The translations under genes were made by a program, and so were the position numbers. From Histomonas meleagridis (taxonomy: Eukaryota > Parabasalia > Tritrichomonadida > Dientamoebidae), in contig WSYJ01000139.1 of NCBI GenBank assembly GCA_020186115.1, positions 62,001-126,000 of the forward strand: DNA of 64,000 bases. The letters are read 5' to 3'. The notes beneath the pieces are model-generated. The model made no database searches. It was not told where the DNA came from and worked only from the letters and a program-made list of their open reading frames with translations. Of the stretch, positions 1 to 9,589 are shown one piece after another (positions within the stretch are counted from its first letter, which is position 1; every line of letters begins with the position of its first letter).

Positions 1-1
1 A

Positions 2-241
2 ACAAAAACAACATATGTTACAACATCTCGTCCTACAACAACAACTACCACAACATATGTTACCACTAAACCAACTACAACAACTAAGACAACTACTACC
101 ACAACATATGTCACCACTAAACCTGGATCAACAACTACTACCACAACCACAACTTCAAAGAACTCAGGCTCAAAGGTTTCAGTCAAGTTCGACATGGGGC
201 AAAGGAAAGAAGGACCAGAACCGGATTGTCTTATCGCGTAA
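2..241 (+). CDS. C-terminal end of a Thr-rich (mucin-like) protein, 5' truncated by window edge
   Basis: The frame starting at base 2 is open to a TAA at 239-241 and encodes about 79 residues. Most are Thr, in imperfect copies of a TTTTTTYVTTKP-like unit (three visible), followed by a short non-repetitive tail ending in DCLIA. Such Thr-rich tracts are typical of O-glycosylated stalks on secreted or surface proteins. The start and any catalytic or adhesive domain lie outside the window. A Gln/Leu-rich reading in another frame is a shadow of the same repeat. Function unknown. Confidence 0.6.
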   Translation, partial: TKTTYVTTSRPTTTTTTTYVTTKPTTTTKTTTTTTYVTTKPGSTTTTTTTTSKNSGSKVSVKFDMGQRKEGPEPDCLIA

Positions 242-984
242 AAACACAGCAAACCCATTTTTTTAACGTTTTGAGGCGAACCTTTTGAGGGAATTGAATT
301 GAAATTTTCAAATTTCAAAGGTTTGGATTTGTTTCGATTGAAATATAATCAATTATTTGGTAAAGAATAATATTATATCATTTCGAATAGAATTTAGGTG
401 TTTGAATATGGAAGGAGTATACAGATGCCCCCGACACGGGTTCCTTGGATACTCGGGATCAGTTCCAACCGCATTATATACTGTAAATTTAGCAAACATA
501 TTCAAGAAAATATTTTTGAATGTGTATTAACTATGTCAAACGTTAAAATGCTTCTGAAATAAAGAGATAGCAGGTTTGAATTTCATGTTATTTATAAAAT
601 ATGTATCATTGAAGGATATGTAAATAAAATTATTATAATGATTTGGAAAAATTTTATTATTTTGATAAAAACTTTTTCTTTGTATCTACCTGTTTTTGTC
701 AAAATTATTTTATTATTTTATTAATTTCAAAAGTATGCTAATAATTTTTACTATCTTCGTTCCAAGTGTATGCACGATTATCATCAGATTTCATATGAGA
801 AATTTTAATCCCAAAAAGTTACTTGTTCTTCAAATTCTTTAAATGTTTTATAATTATAATTGCTCATATGCAAAGACAAAACAAGAGATGCATGAAATGA
901 TTCCAATAAATAAGAAATATCATTTTAAAACATCAAATTATAATAATATATTTTAAATAAAGCAAACTATCATTTCTGTTAGGT
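242..984. other. AT-rich intergenic stretch with one small ORF
   Basis: No gene of normal size is visible. The only notable part is a locally GC-rich stretch at about 420-475 inside the small ORF listed separately. It contains CCCGA and TCGGG, which could pair across an 18-nt loop. The rest is low-complexity AT-rich DNA. Confidence 0.5.
408..530 (+). CDS. possible 40-residue small ORF
   Basis: An ATG at 408 opens a 40-codon frame to TAA at 528-530. Its first two thirds are clearly more GC-rich than the flanks (RCPRHGFLGYSG near the N-terminus). The composition change suggests either a small gene or an exon-like remnant of an unidentified repeat. No family recognised. Confidence 0.2.
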   Translation: MEGVYRCPRHGFLGYSGSVPTALYTVNLANIFKKIFLNVY

Positions 985-2476
985 GCAACATTAACGCCTT
1001 TTGCTTTTAGAATTAATTTTACTATTTCTTTATAATTTTTTGATTTTGCTTTATTCAACGCTGATTGGAATGATTATAAAAATTTTTCAGGACTTATTTT
1101 GAAATATTAAATCATGAAAACAAATTATATATAAAACAAATCAATATCATTCCTTCTTGTTCAAGAAGTATTTTAACAATTTCCACATTGCCTTTGATAG
1201 CTGCAATAAAAAGTGCTGTATCAAATATTTTAAGAGTTTTCCAAATATTATTTTTAAATATCGGATATTAAAAAAAATTTCGAATAAAAATAAATATTTT
1301 TAGCTTTAAAATCAATACCTTCTACTCAAGAAGCAATTTAACAATATTGATATGATTTTTTTTTCAATTCAATCATAAGTGATGTTCTAAATATTTTGAA
1401 TAATCTCTAAATGGAATTTAGAAATACTAAATGATGAAAACAAACTCTAAAAATGTTAAATAAATGTTTTTAGCATTAACATCAATTCCTTCTTGTTCGA
1501 AAAGTAATTTAGCTATTTCTAGGTTACCTTTTTGCAGATTCGTTTAATATAAAAGTATTAAATTTATTTCCTTCCTTTTCTAAGAATGATAAAATCTCAT
1601 AACCACATTTAATACTTAAAGTTATCAAAGAATTAAAGTTTCTTCTAATTTCACTTTCTATTTGATTTTCATAAATATATTTCAAGACATCATTTTGATG
1701 AAATTCGATTGCTATTTCATATGTATCTTCGAATTTCGAATGATTTTGTTCACATAAATGAATGATTTCTTCATTTCCACCTGCAATTGCATATTTGCTT
1801 CTATTATCTACGTTTGCACCATTCATAAGTAAATATTTAAAACATTTAACTGATCCAAAAAATGCTGAATAATCAATTAATGAAACATTTTCTTCAATAA
1901 TAAATGAATGTCTTTCATAAAGTGATGGTTCAATTGTTTGATTCAAATCATATTTGTATTGTGATGATATTTCTTGAAGCTTATCTATTTCATCATTTCG
2001 AATAATTATTTTTGATCTTTCGTTTGGATAAACTTAATCTTTAATTAATTGCTTATGAAGTTCCCAATCATTCTTTAAAGGTTGATCATAATTTTATGAA
2101 ATATTTATAAAACATAATTTTACTTCCTTTTAATTGTTCAATTGTTTCTGTATCAAAATAATGAGAAAAATAAAATGATTTTTTATTTTTAATTAAATTT
2201 GGTGATATTAAGTTTGATTCAATCATTTTATCGAAAAAAAAAAAAAATTAGATTCTTTAGGTTTTATTTGAATGTTTGCTAAGAATTTTATAAAAATTTC
2301 AATTGTATTCTTTGGGATGATAAAAATGAATAGTAAACAAAATTACTAATGAATAAATTAAACGAGTATGAGAAAAAAGGATTAAATAATTTCATTACAC
2401 GATTAACTGCATCATTACCAAAATTTTCACCAGTTAAATTAAAAAAATATTCTTCAAGTTCAAAAACTGATTTCAT
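985..2476 (-). pseudogene. decayed DUF3447/ankyrin-repeat gene with separated ankyrin modules
   Basis: Read on the minus strand, the N-terminal segment (2476-2288) matches the start of the paralog at 58078 (L-x-ELE..F-x-L-x-x-EN). After several frame breaks the SKNDWELHK motif appears near 2070. A 140-codon stretch (1946-1524) then carries the DUF3447-type core (QTIEPSLYER, LIDYSAFFGSVKCFKYLLMNGA, AGGNEEIIHLCEQ). Downstream lie at least three single ankyrin modules (about 1520-1440, 1385-1295 and 1215-1130) and a terminal one (about 1060-985), separated by AT-rich spacers like those at 59-64 kb. Stops and shifts in the N-terminal half make this a pseudogene. Trichomonad genomes carry very large numbers of such genes; their function is unknown. 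Confidence 0.75.
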
Positions 2477-2522
2477 ACAAGATTACAGAGACCACATCAC
2501 ATATCGACAAAAGTTTATTAAC

Positions 2523-2553
2523 AAAAAAAGCCACCGACGGTAATCGAACCTGC
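2523..2553 (-). other. degenerate tRNA 3'-end-like segment (T-arm/B-box plus T-run)
   Basis: On the minus strand this reads GCAGGTTCGATTACCG, then TCGGTGGC, then seven T. The GGTTCGATTAC part matches the Pol III B-box consensus at 10 of 11 positions. The run of T resembles a Pol III terminator placed just after an acceptor-like 7-mer. No matching 5' acceptor (GCCACCG) or anticodon arm is found upstream, and two T-stem pairs are mismatched, so this is a relic or tRNA-derived fragment rather than a working tRNA gene. Confidence 0.35.
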
Positions 2554-2564
2554 AACACTAAATA

Positions 2565-2577
2565 TGGGCTGCCCCAT
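2565..2577 (+). promoter_or_regulatory. TGGGCTGCCCCAT box upstream of ankyrin gene
   Basis: This 13-mer matches TGGGATGCCCCAT found immediately before the bromodomain gene start (16995-17007, minus strand) at 12 of 13 positions. Here it ends 34 bp before the likely ATG at 2612. Both copies sit in front of ATGs of unrelated genes, so a core-promoter or 5'-UTR role is plausible but inferred. Confidence 0.35.
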
Positions 2578-2611
2578 TTTTTGTACGTTTGTAATAAGCG
2601 AGATTTATAAA

Positions 2612-3451
2612 ATGAGCGAATTAATTCTTAAAGCATGGTCCATGGCTCAATTTGATGACATAGAAGGACTAAAAGAATTAGTGCCAAGTCAGGTTAACCC
2701 AAATGCGTCAACTCATTCTGAAGAAAATCATGTTCATTCTTTATTGATGTGTGCTGCAGCACATGGTTCCATAGAATGTACAAAATTTCTAATAAAAAGT
2801 GGTGCTAATGTTGAACAAAAAAACTTTATGGGTTTTACTGCATTACATTGGACGGCTTTTACAGGACGAATTGAATGCGTCGATATTTTATTGAACAGTG
2901 GAGCAGACATCAATGCCAAAACAGAAGACGGGAAAACGGTAATGCATATTGCTGCATCTCGTGGTCATATTTCTTATATTGAATACATTCTTGAAAGAGG
3001 TGCTGATTTAGATGCTGTTAATAGTGCTGGATGGACCGCAATTTTCCTTGCAGTTGTTGCCAATCAGAAAGCTACTGCCAAATATCTTCTTGAAAAAGGC
3101 ATTGAATATGATTATTTTGATGCAAATCTCAAAAAATTGACCAACATTGCCACAAAATACAACAGAAACTGGTTATTCGGCCTCCTTGATAACAAGTCCG
3201 AACATAAATTCGAAACAGATCAAATTGACTCAAAAATCTTGATTTCGAATCAAGAATCTAATTCAGAACAACTCAATCCTATGCCCTCACCTAAGCAACC
3301 TAAAGTAAGGAAGACGATTAAAATAATTAAAGATGCTAATGAAGATATTGTAAATGATTCATCATCAGAAACGTCAGAATCAGAAGAGAACCTTGAATAC
3401 ACATCACCAAAGAAACCAATCAGGAAACCATCCAAGAAACCCAAGCAATAA
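2612..3451 (+). CDS. ankyrin-repeat protein with acidic/basic C-terminal tail
   Basis: I start at the ATG at 2612 (MSELILKAW), giving 279 residues. An in-frame ATG at 2564 would add an unlikely MGCP leader that overlaps the TGCCCC box. Residues about 40-175 hold four ankyrin repeats with typical T-A-L-H-W and V-x-x-L-L-N-S-G-A-D-I-N-A-K signatures. The last 60 residues are a charged, Ser/Glu-rich and Lys-rich tail ending KKPSKKPKQ, possibly a nuclear or disordered interaction tail. It is a conventional uninterrupted ankyrin gene, unlike the split ankyrin loci elsewhere in this window. The stop lies in TAAA, fitting the trichomonad poly(A) signal. It converges on the AP beta gene with about 20 bp between stops. 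Partner and role unknown. Confidence 0.85.
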   Translation: MSELILKAWSMAQFDDIEGLKELVPSQVNPNASTHSEENHVHSLLMCAAAHGSIECTKFLIKSGANVEQKNFMGFTALHWTAFTGRIECVDILLNSGADINAKTEDGKTVMHIAASRGHISYIEYILERGADLDAVNSAGWTAIFLAVVANQKATAKYLLEKGIEYDYFDANLKKLTNIATKYNRNWLFGLLDNKSEHKFETDQIDSKILISNQESNSEQLNPMPSPKQPKVRKTIKIIKDANEDIVNDSSSETSESEENLEYTSPKKPIRKPSKKPKQ

Positions 3452-3472
3452 AGCAACAGTAATTTGATTTAT

Positions 3473-5932
3473 TTACTCGTATTTACCAAAAAGATTCTGT
3501 GCGCTTTCCTTTATGACCTCCAAGTATTGTCTTGCACACGACGACTTAACAGTTATCCTAACGTTGGCCTGAGTTTCGACGATTTCACCAACGAAGATGA
3601 TGTCAGACGATAGCGCGAACGATACATACAAAGAATTACCATTTTTACCCTTGACGTAAACCTTTCTTTCGAATAACGTTTCTTTTGATGCAATTTGTAA
3701 ACCGTTCAAATCGAAAGTAATTGAGTTGTAAAATTGACTGAAGTAATTATTGAAATCATCCACGCCGATATCACCGTCATTTGTCAAAGCAATTTCAATT
3801 GGTAACCGACAAATGGCGAATATGTTTTCGATGTTAGTTCTTAATGCTAATTCAAACTTTGTCTTGTCGAAATTACCGGCTTTGGATTTGTCTACCTCTA
3901 TTTCAGTTTCAATTTCGACACTTTCGCCAAATTCGAGTTTTTCAGGTAATGAGATTTGATCTTTGAGGACAATGCCAAGTAAGTTATTATTAATTGCAAT
4001 CGCAAAGTTCGATAATGTATTGTGTGACTTGTTAACAATCTTTAGGTTCATTTGATCCACATAGAAATCAATAAACATCGAGATGAGAGTATCATCAGAA
4101 ACTTTTAAGGGCGTCCAATTCTTTAACCTTTCTTTAGACTTGTCATATTCATCTATGTCCGGAATGTATTTAGCGCGATGGACAAATTCAGTTGGTAAAA
4201 TGTGTAATACGCCTGCAACATTTCCAGTGTTTTCGATAAGTTCCGTAAGAACTTCCTCTTCAAACTTCGGTTTGATGTCTTGGTTCATATTTTTCTCAAA
4301 TATTATAATTTGTTTTGCAACTTCATTATCTGATGACAATAACCGCCAATATAATAAAGCGCGATTACGGACATCAGGGATAGACGTCTCTTTGGTGGCT
4401 TCGTTTAGGACAAATTGAAGTTGATCTTTGGTTTCTTCAGGTTTAATGAGATATATCTTCGCAAGTGATGTAAGCATCTGAAGTTGGACAAGTGGTTCCG
4501 AGTCATGAAAGCTATCAAGGAATGGGTCAATAAGAAGATCAACGTTTTCGATTATATTTGAATATTCACCAAGCAACCAAATTGCTGAAGCTTTTGCTTC
4601 TGGAAGACTTATCTTATCAAGTGAAGAACAAATAGTTGACAGAACTGACTCAAAACTACCAGGATGTCTACGAAGAATATCGCAGAAAACTATGATCGAT
4701 TCTTCGATTGCATAACTAGCCTTACTAGTGATACAAGAGCACAAAATATCAACACAACGTGATGTAGCAACAGGTAGTTTGATAGCTATTTGGCCTATGC
4801 ATCGAATTGTTTTGCGAACGAACGATACATCAACGGAGTTAACGTACTCAGTGAATTCATCCAAAACCGCCTGAGCGGTTATCGGTTGGACGGTTGTGAC
4901 GATGATGTCAAGTTTTTGCATCTTAATAAAAGACGGATCATTATACTTGCAGAAGAAAAAGCGAATGTGACGTGAGAGTGCCTTTGGATACTTAAGAACA
5001 AAGAGAGACATCGCTCGAAGAACTACATATTGAATCTCTGGGTCTGCTGACGAAATTAAAGATAAAAATGATGGTAAAATTTGTTCAAATATTGAAACGG
5101 GATCGCGTTTGTCATGATCCATATAGAGGAAAATACAGCGAAATGCTCCAATGATAACAGATGGATTACTACTTTTGAGATATGGTATAAGACGCTCGAT
5201 TAAAGAATTGGCAATTTCGCTGCTTTCAGGGATATAACGAGATAGACAATCGAATAGAACAGTTTGACACCATTCATTGGAACTGGAAATTGAGTGTATT
5301 AAAGGTTCAATTGATTTGGAATCAAATGTAAAAATTGGTGTTGTGCGCCTTTCGTTGATTTCATATATAGCTGCAGCTGTGTTAGAAACAACTAATGGAT
5401 TGTCATCGTTAAGATGTGAAATTAAAGCTTTAAATAATTCAGAATTTTCAACTGTCTCTGGAATGATGTCATATAACTTAACAACGCCAAGAACAGCTGT
5501 CTTCCTGACGTATGGGTCTGGATCTTCGAGTGATTGCTTTAATGGAGAAACCATATATTCTGCAACACTTTCAACTCGTATTCGGCACATACTACGGACA
5601 GCAAGTGCCCTAACAAGTGGGTTGGGATCCTGAGCGTCAAGAATAAAGGTGTTAACAGTCAAAATTGATTGTTCAGGTTCGAAGAGTGAATAATGAACAA
5701 GGTATAAATAAATTAATCTTTTGAGTTCCATGTCAGATGTTTTGACACATTGAAGAATTGATGAAAAGAAAACTTGTACATTTTCTCCTGCTCGCATAAG
5801 ATTAATTACTTTTTTGATGGCAATTTTTCTTTCTTCTGGCGACCCAGAATCAATGTAGTTTCTGAGTGTTCTTACGTCGTTTGGCATATCGCGTACAAAG
5901 AATTGGTTAATTTTGGAAAGCGCTTCGTGCAT
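3473..5932 (-). CDS. beta subunit of a clathrin-type adaptor complex (AP-1/AP-2 beta-adaptin-like)
   Basis: 819 residues. The N-terminal ~570 residues are a HEAT/ARM solenoid with beta-adaptin landmarks: an early KKVINLMRAGENV motif, LVHYS, DPNPLVRALAVRSMCRIRVE, then DPDPYVRKTAVLGVVKLYD. A short linker (about 575-620) leads to an appendage-like C-terminal region. Beta-adaptins form AP complexes that select cargo for clathrin vesicles at the Golgi, endosomes or plasma membrane. The hinge is much shorter than in animals, and I see no clathrin-box motif (L-[LIVMF]-[DEN]-L/F-[DE]) in it. AP-1 versus AP-2 cannot be separated by eye; trichomonads may use one beta for both. A TCATTTGATC initiator-like sequence lies shortly upstream of the ATG. 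Confidence 0.92.
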   Translation of the reverse strand: MHEALSKINQFFVRDMPNDVRTLRNYIDSGSPEERKIAIKKVINLMRAGENVQVFFSSILQCVKTSDMELKRLIYLYLVHYSLFEPEQSILTVNTFILDAQDPNPLVRALAVRSMCRIRVESVAEYMVSPLKQSLEDPDPYVRKTAVLGVVKLYDIIPETVENSELFKALISHLNDDNPLVVSNTAAAIYEINERRTTPIFTFDSKSIEPLIHSISSSNEWCQTVLFDCLSRYIPESSEIANSLIERLIPYLKSSNPSVIIGAFRCIFLYMDHDKRDPVSIFEQILPSFLSLISSADPEIQYVVLRAMSLFVLKYPKALSRHIRFFFCKYNDPSFIKMQKLDIIVTTVQPITAQAVLDEFTEYVNSVDVSFVRKTIRCIGQIAIKLPVATSRCVDILCSCITSKASYAIEESIIVFCDILRRHPGSFESVLSTICSSLDKISLPEAKASAIWLLGEYSNIIENVDLLIDPFLDSFHDSEPLVQLQMLTSLAKIYLIKPEETKDQLQFVLNEATKETSIPDVRNRALLYWRLLSSDNEVAKQIIIFEKNMNQDIKPKFEEEVLTELIENTGNVAGVLHILPTEFVHRAKYIPDIDEYDKSKERLKNWTPLKVSDDTLISMFIDFYVDQMNLKIVNKSHNTLSNFAIAINNNLLGIVLKDQISLPEKLEFGESVEIETEIEVDKSKAGNFDKTKFELALRTNIENIFAICRLPIEIALTNDGDIGVDDFNNYFSQFYNSITFDLNGLQIASKETLFERKVYVKGKNGNSLYVSFALSSDIIFVGEIVETQANVRITVKSSCARQYLEVIKESAQNLFGKYE

Positions 5933-7428
5933 TTTGTTCCTTTTGGGCGACGATCAAATGACACTTTTTGATAATAATGTGTTATAATTTTCATCGACAT
6001 TACATCATTAAGCATATTTCTGAAAATAAATATGAATATTTGCATTAGGATATAAAATATGAGATAGTACCATTTGAATATAGATAATCCAATATTTTAA
6101 ATAGAAACATTTTCTTCAAAATGGATATCAATAGGGAGTGAACACAATGAAATATATTTTTGCTAGCGTGTAATTTCATTCTTCTATCATAATTTATTTT
6201 AACAACACATTTTTATTTTTCCGGAAAAGAAACATTTCAGATGCATGAAATTATCTTATAAAATTTACATAATACTCATACACATAGAACTTATTCTTCA
6301 TTGCTGTTTTTCCAAATTTTTTTTTAATGTTATTGATTATATATTTTTATCAAAAGAATTACACAAAAAGCATTATTTTTAACTTATTTTTGTGCATTCA
6401 AATCAAAATGATACATTACATATTTTTTTATATTCGTATCAATTGACGTAATAAAGTTTGTATCTCCATAAGTTATTACATGAACATTGAGCAAATTGAT
6501 TCTTACCAAGTTGAGACCGTTTAAAACCCGGTGTACCCCAATTTTTTCGAACATATAACGTATTCTGGCGGTTTTGTGCTTTATTGGAGAAATGTGAATA
6601 AACCATTGAGTTGGAACAGTTAACAAATGAAAAACAAGAGAAGCACCTACAAAATCTAGTATTAATTCAAAAAATTTGGTTTAACATTTGCATTTGACTA
6701 GTAAGCAATATTTTTTTCAAATATATACTTCATACAAATTTTTGTTCATTAACAAGATTTAAAAACTAACATATTTAAATTTTTATTATCAAATTAAATC
6801 ATAACGATTAAATCGCTTAAAAAAATTAAATGACTCTTTATTAAGGAATGGGACGAACCAGATATAAATCCACTTTTTAAACTAAAATATCATAGGAACG
6901 AATAATTTATATGCTTTCTTTGCTTATAAGGTGTGTAATGGTTTTTTGTTTTTAACTTTCATTTTCTTTTATAATTTGAATATATTAATGCAATTCTTCT
7001 AATCTAACACTTAGAATAAGAACTAATATCATAAAATCATATTATATAAAATTTTATTTAACAAAGATAAATAATTGTTATAGTATAATATCTCCTAAAA
7101 GTGTGTAAATTTTGGAGGTAATTCTTTAATTGTAATAATAGTTATTATTAAAAGCATTTGAAAATTTTTCCTTATCTCCATCTTTGTTTTCGTTTTAATA
7201 ATTTAAAGAACATCTTTAAGATATTTTTGGTAAACACTTTCTGATTTTGCTGATTCAATTTTGTGTCAACAAGAGATAAAAGCTATTTATAATTGGTATA
7301 AAGTTCTTTTGATGATCTAAGATTCCGTATTTCAGTATATATCATAGAACTCTTTATCTTCTTTTGATGAAATTTTGATATCTTCTTTCTATAAATTCGA
7401 TTTTATTAATGAAATATTATAATGAATA
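5933..7428. other. long AT-rich intergenic region
   Basis: About 1.5 kb without a convincing gene. The longest open frame (6626-6384, minus) starts at TTG and leaves only 57 codons from its first ATG. No recognisable RNA gene or repeat apart from homopolymer A/T runs. Confidence 0.5.
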
Positions 7429-9171
7429 CAGTTATGTATAAAAAGTGGTAACGGCAAAAAAATATGGTAACGACGGTTATTCCGTTAAATGTGAAAATTA
7501 AATGAAAAAACAAAAATTTCTCAAAATATATGTAATAATTTCTTTGTTAACCAACTTAAAAATATTTTATATTATATTTTTTATATTAATTTAGATTTTT
7601 GAATCATTTTTTTTTATCACATTATTTGTTAAATTAAAAATAAAAAAATTAATTAATTGATGATTTATTTTTCACCATCGATTGTTTTCCGAAATTTTTC
7701 AGAAAAAAATTGTTTGTTTATCCATCCCCATCTTTGTGCAATTTATCTACAAGACATGGATTCTTCTGAGTAGTTATAATTACAGATTTCTTTAAATTCA
7801 TCATAATTTTCAACTTTTTGACGATTTAATTTTAAATAATCCACACCATTTTTCATATGATATTCAAATCCAGTATGCTTAAATGAAGCATGGATATATG
7901 TTGAACATGTGCTTAATTCATAAGTTCTAAACATCATATATATATGCTGAAGTTTTGGATGAATATCATCATTATTTGGAATATATTTTTTGTAATTTTT
8001 TAAAATACCAAAAAGTAAACGATCTAAAACTTGAAATAAATGAGAAGTATGAGGGGGATAAGTAATAACTAAAATCATAAGTTTCGCTAATTTTTCTAAT
8101 AATTTTTCATCAAGATGACATAATCAATTATCAAAAAAGAGAATCGCCGGTTTTTCTGAACAATCAGGTCCATTTCGATCAGATTTAATATGCGGAACAT
8201 ATTTTTGTAGAAATAAAGCCAGTAAATATTTCTTTTGTAACATAAGATGATGCTTCAACCCTTATACTTAGATCAACATCCCTTCTTATTGGTATATTAA
8301 ATATTTCTTCTTAATTTGGATCAGATGTATTTATTAGATAGAAATAAGCATCGCCACCACCATTTATTGTGACAACAAGGGTTAAATGTCTTATTCTCCT
8401 ATTTACTGGATAATGAAGACTTCTATTTTCATATTCCTTTGGGACTACAACCATTTTCGGTTTTCTATCTTCCCAATCTGATAAACCCACCTCATCGATA
8501 TTATAGATTAATTCTGCGAGGGTAATTTCTATAACTTTTTCGATGAGGTCAAGGTACTCTATCAAGTACTTACGCGGAACTTTTAACCTTGTGTCTTCTT
8601 GTGGTTGAATAATGGTTAAACTAATTTCAGTAGAATGACGATCAAAAAAACTATCTAACCAGCCCCTCGTTAGACGTACATTATATTTTTCTTCTACAAA
8701 TCAAAGTACCTCCGAAAGGGTCATGTATTCATAAGAATTTCTTCTTGATAAAATTTCTTGAATAACAATTTTCTCCTCTTCTTCGGATAAACTTAACGGT
8801 CTCCCAATTTCTTTTCTTTTTTTGTTCGCTTTGCATAGAATTTTCCGAACATTCCCTTCGGTAATATTAAAGATCTTTGCCATTAGTTTAGCATTCGCTG
8901 TAATAAAACAATTTGTTTTTAAGAATTGACGAATAAAAAGTAATTGTTCATTTCGAGAAGAACTAGTTATAAAACCATCATTTCTTGTAATTGCCCGAAC
9001 ATCAATTGGGCGAATGATTGTCCCAATGCATCTCTCACAAAATTCTTCTTTTGATAAAGGAGGAGCTTTCGGCGGCATGAAAAAAATTAAAAATAAATAA
9101 AAAAAAAATTTAAACGTACACCTATCGGCGTTACCATGTTTTATACCGTTACCACTTTTTATACATGACTG
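7429..9171. mobile_element. pogo/Tc1-mariner-like DNA transposon with TA target duplication
   Basis: Ends are inverted repeats beginning CAGTTATGTATAAAAAGTGG on the left and, in reverse complement on the right, CAGTCATGTATAAAAAGTGG. The similarity continues through GTAACGG and a second ATGGTAACG block. TA dinucleotides flank both ends (7427-7428 and 9172-9173), the target duplication typical of the Tc1/mariner superfamily. The 1743-bp element carries one broken transposase gene on the minus strand. The TIRs contain TAACGG, a Myb-type core. Confidence 0.9.
7743..9078 (-). pseudogene. inactivated pogo/Tigger-like transposase (DDE superfamily)
   Basis: The start is an ATG at 9078. The first 125 codons hold a helix-turn-helix DNA-binding region (ITEGNVRKILCKANKKRK). 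An in-frame TGA at 8701-8703 interrupts, and the same frame continues to 8311. That second part has the first catalytic-Asp neighbourhood (IYNIDEVGLSDWEDRKPK). A stop near 8311 and a frameshift near 8200 follow, then the DN region with another stop, and finally PPHTSHLFQVLDRLLFGILK, the hallmark C-terminal motif of pogo-type transposases. With several stops and at least one shift it cannot make an active enzyme. Domains are in normal order. Confidence 0.88.
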
Positions 9172-9589
9172 TAAGAGAATCTAATTATTCATCTTAACCC
9201 ATCTTTTGAAACAATAGTTTTACAATATTTTCAATCTTTATATTACTGCTTTCAATTGTTTTCATTTTATGATTAACAAAAAGCAATATTTATATCTAAA
9301 CCATGAAATTTCTTTTTCTTTGGATATAAACTAGTTCCCTCAATATCTTAACAATATCCAAAATGCAATTGAAAACATATGTCCCAAATTATAAACGATG
9401 TATAGACATCCAATTGTGCTCTTCTTTCCTCTAATGTGGTGTTTAAACACTTCGTTTCTTGTGGTTATTTCAGCGAAGTTTTTGTGCATTTGCATTTGAA
9501 CTAAAATTTTTGATCTCACCGAAAGTACCAATTCTTTAAAATATAAAAATATTTTTAAATGATCAAACTACAAACAATTTTTATTTATA
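9172..9589. other. intergenic, no gene seen
   Basis: AT-rich spacer between the transposon and the TMEM115-like gene. The only open frame of note (9531-9340, minus) begins at a non-ATG codon and shows no family features. Confidence 0.5.

Noticed and set aside
2564-2611. N-terminal MGCP extension of the ankyrin gene as a lipidation signal
   Set aside because: It coincides with the TGGGCTGCCCCAT box; the matching box at the bromodomain gene begins with TTG and cannot encode Met-Gly, so the signal is nucleotide-level.
6384-6626. 81-codon minus-strand ORF as a gene
   Set aside because: It starts at TTG; only 57 codons remain from the first ATG, with no recognisable features.
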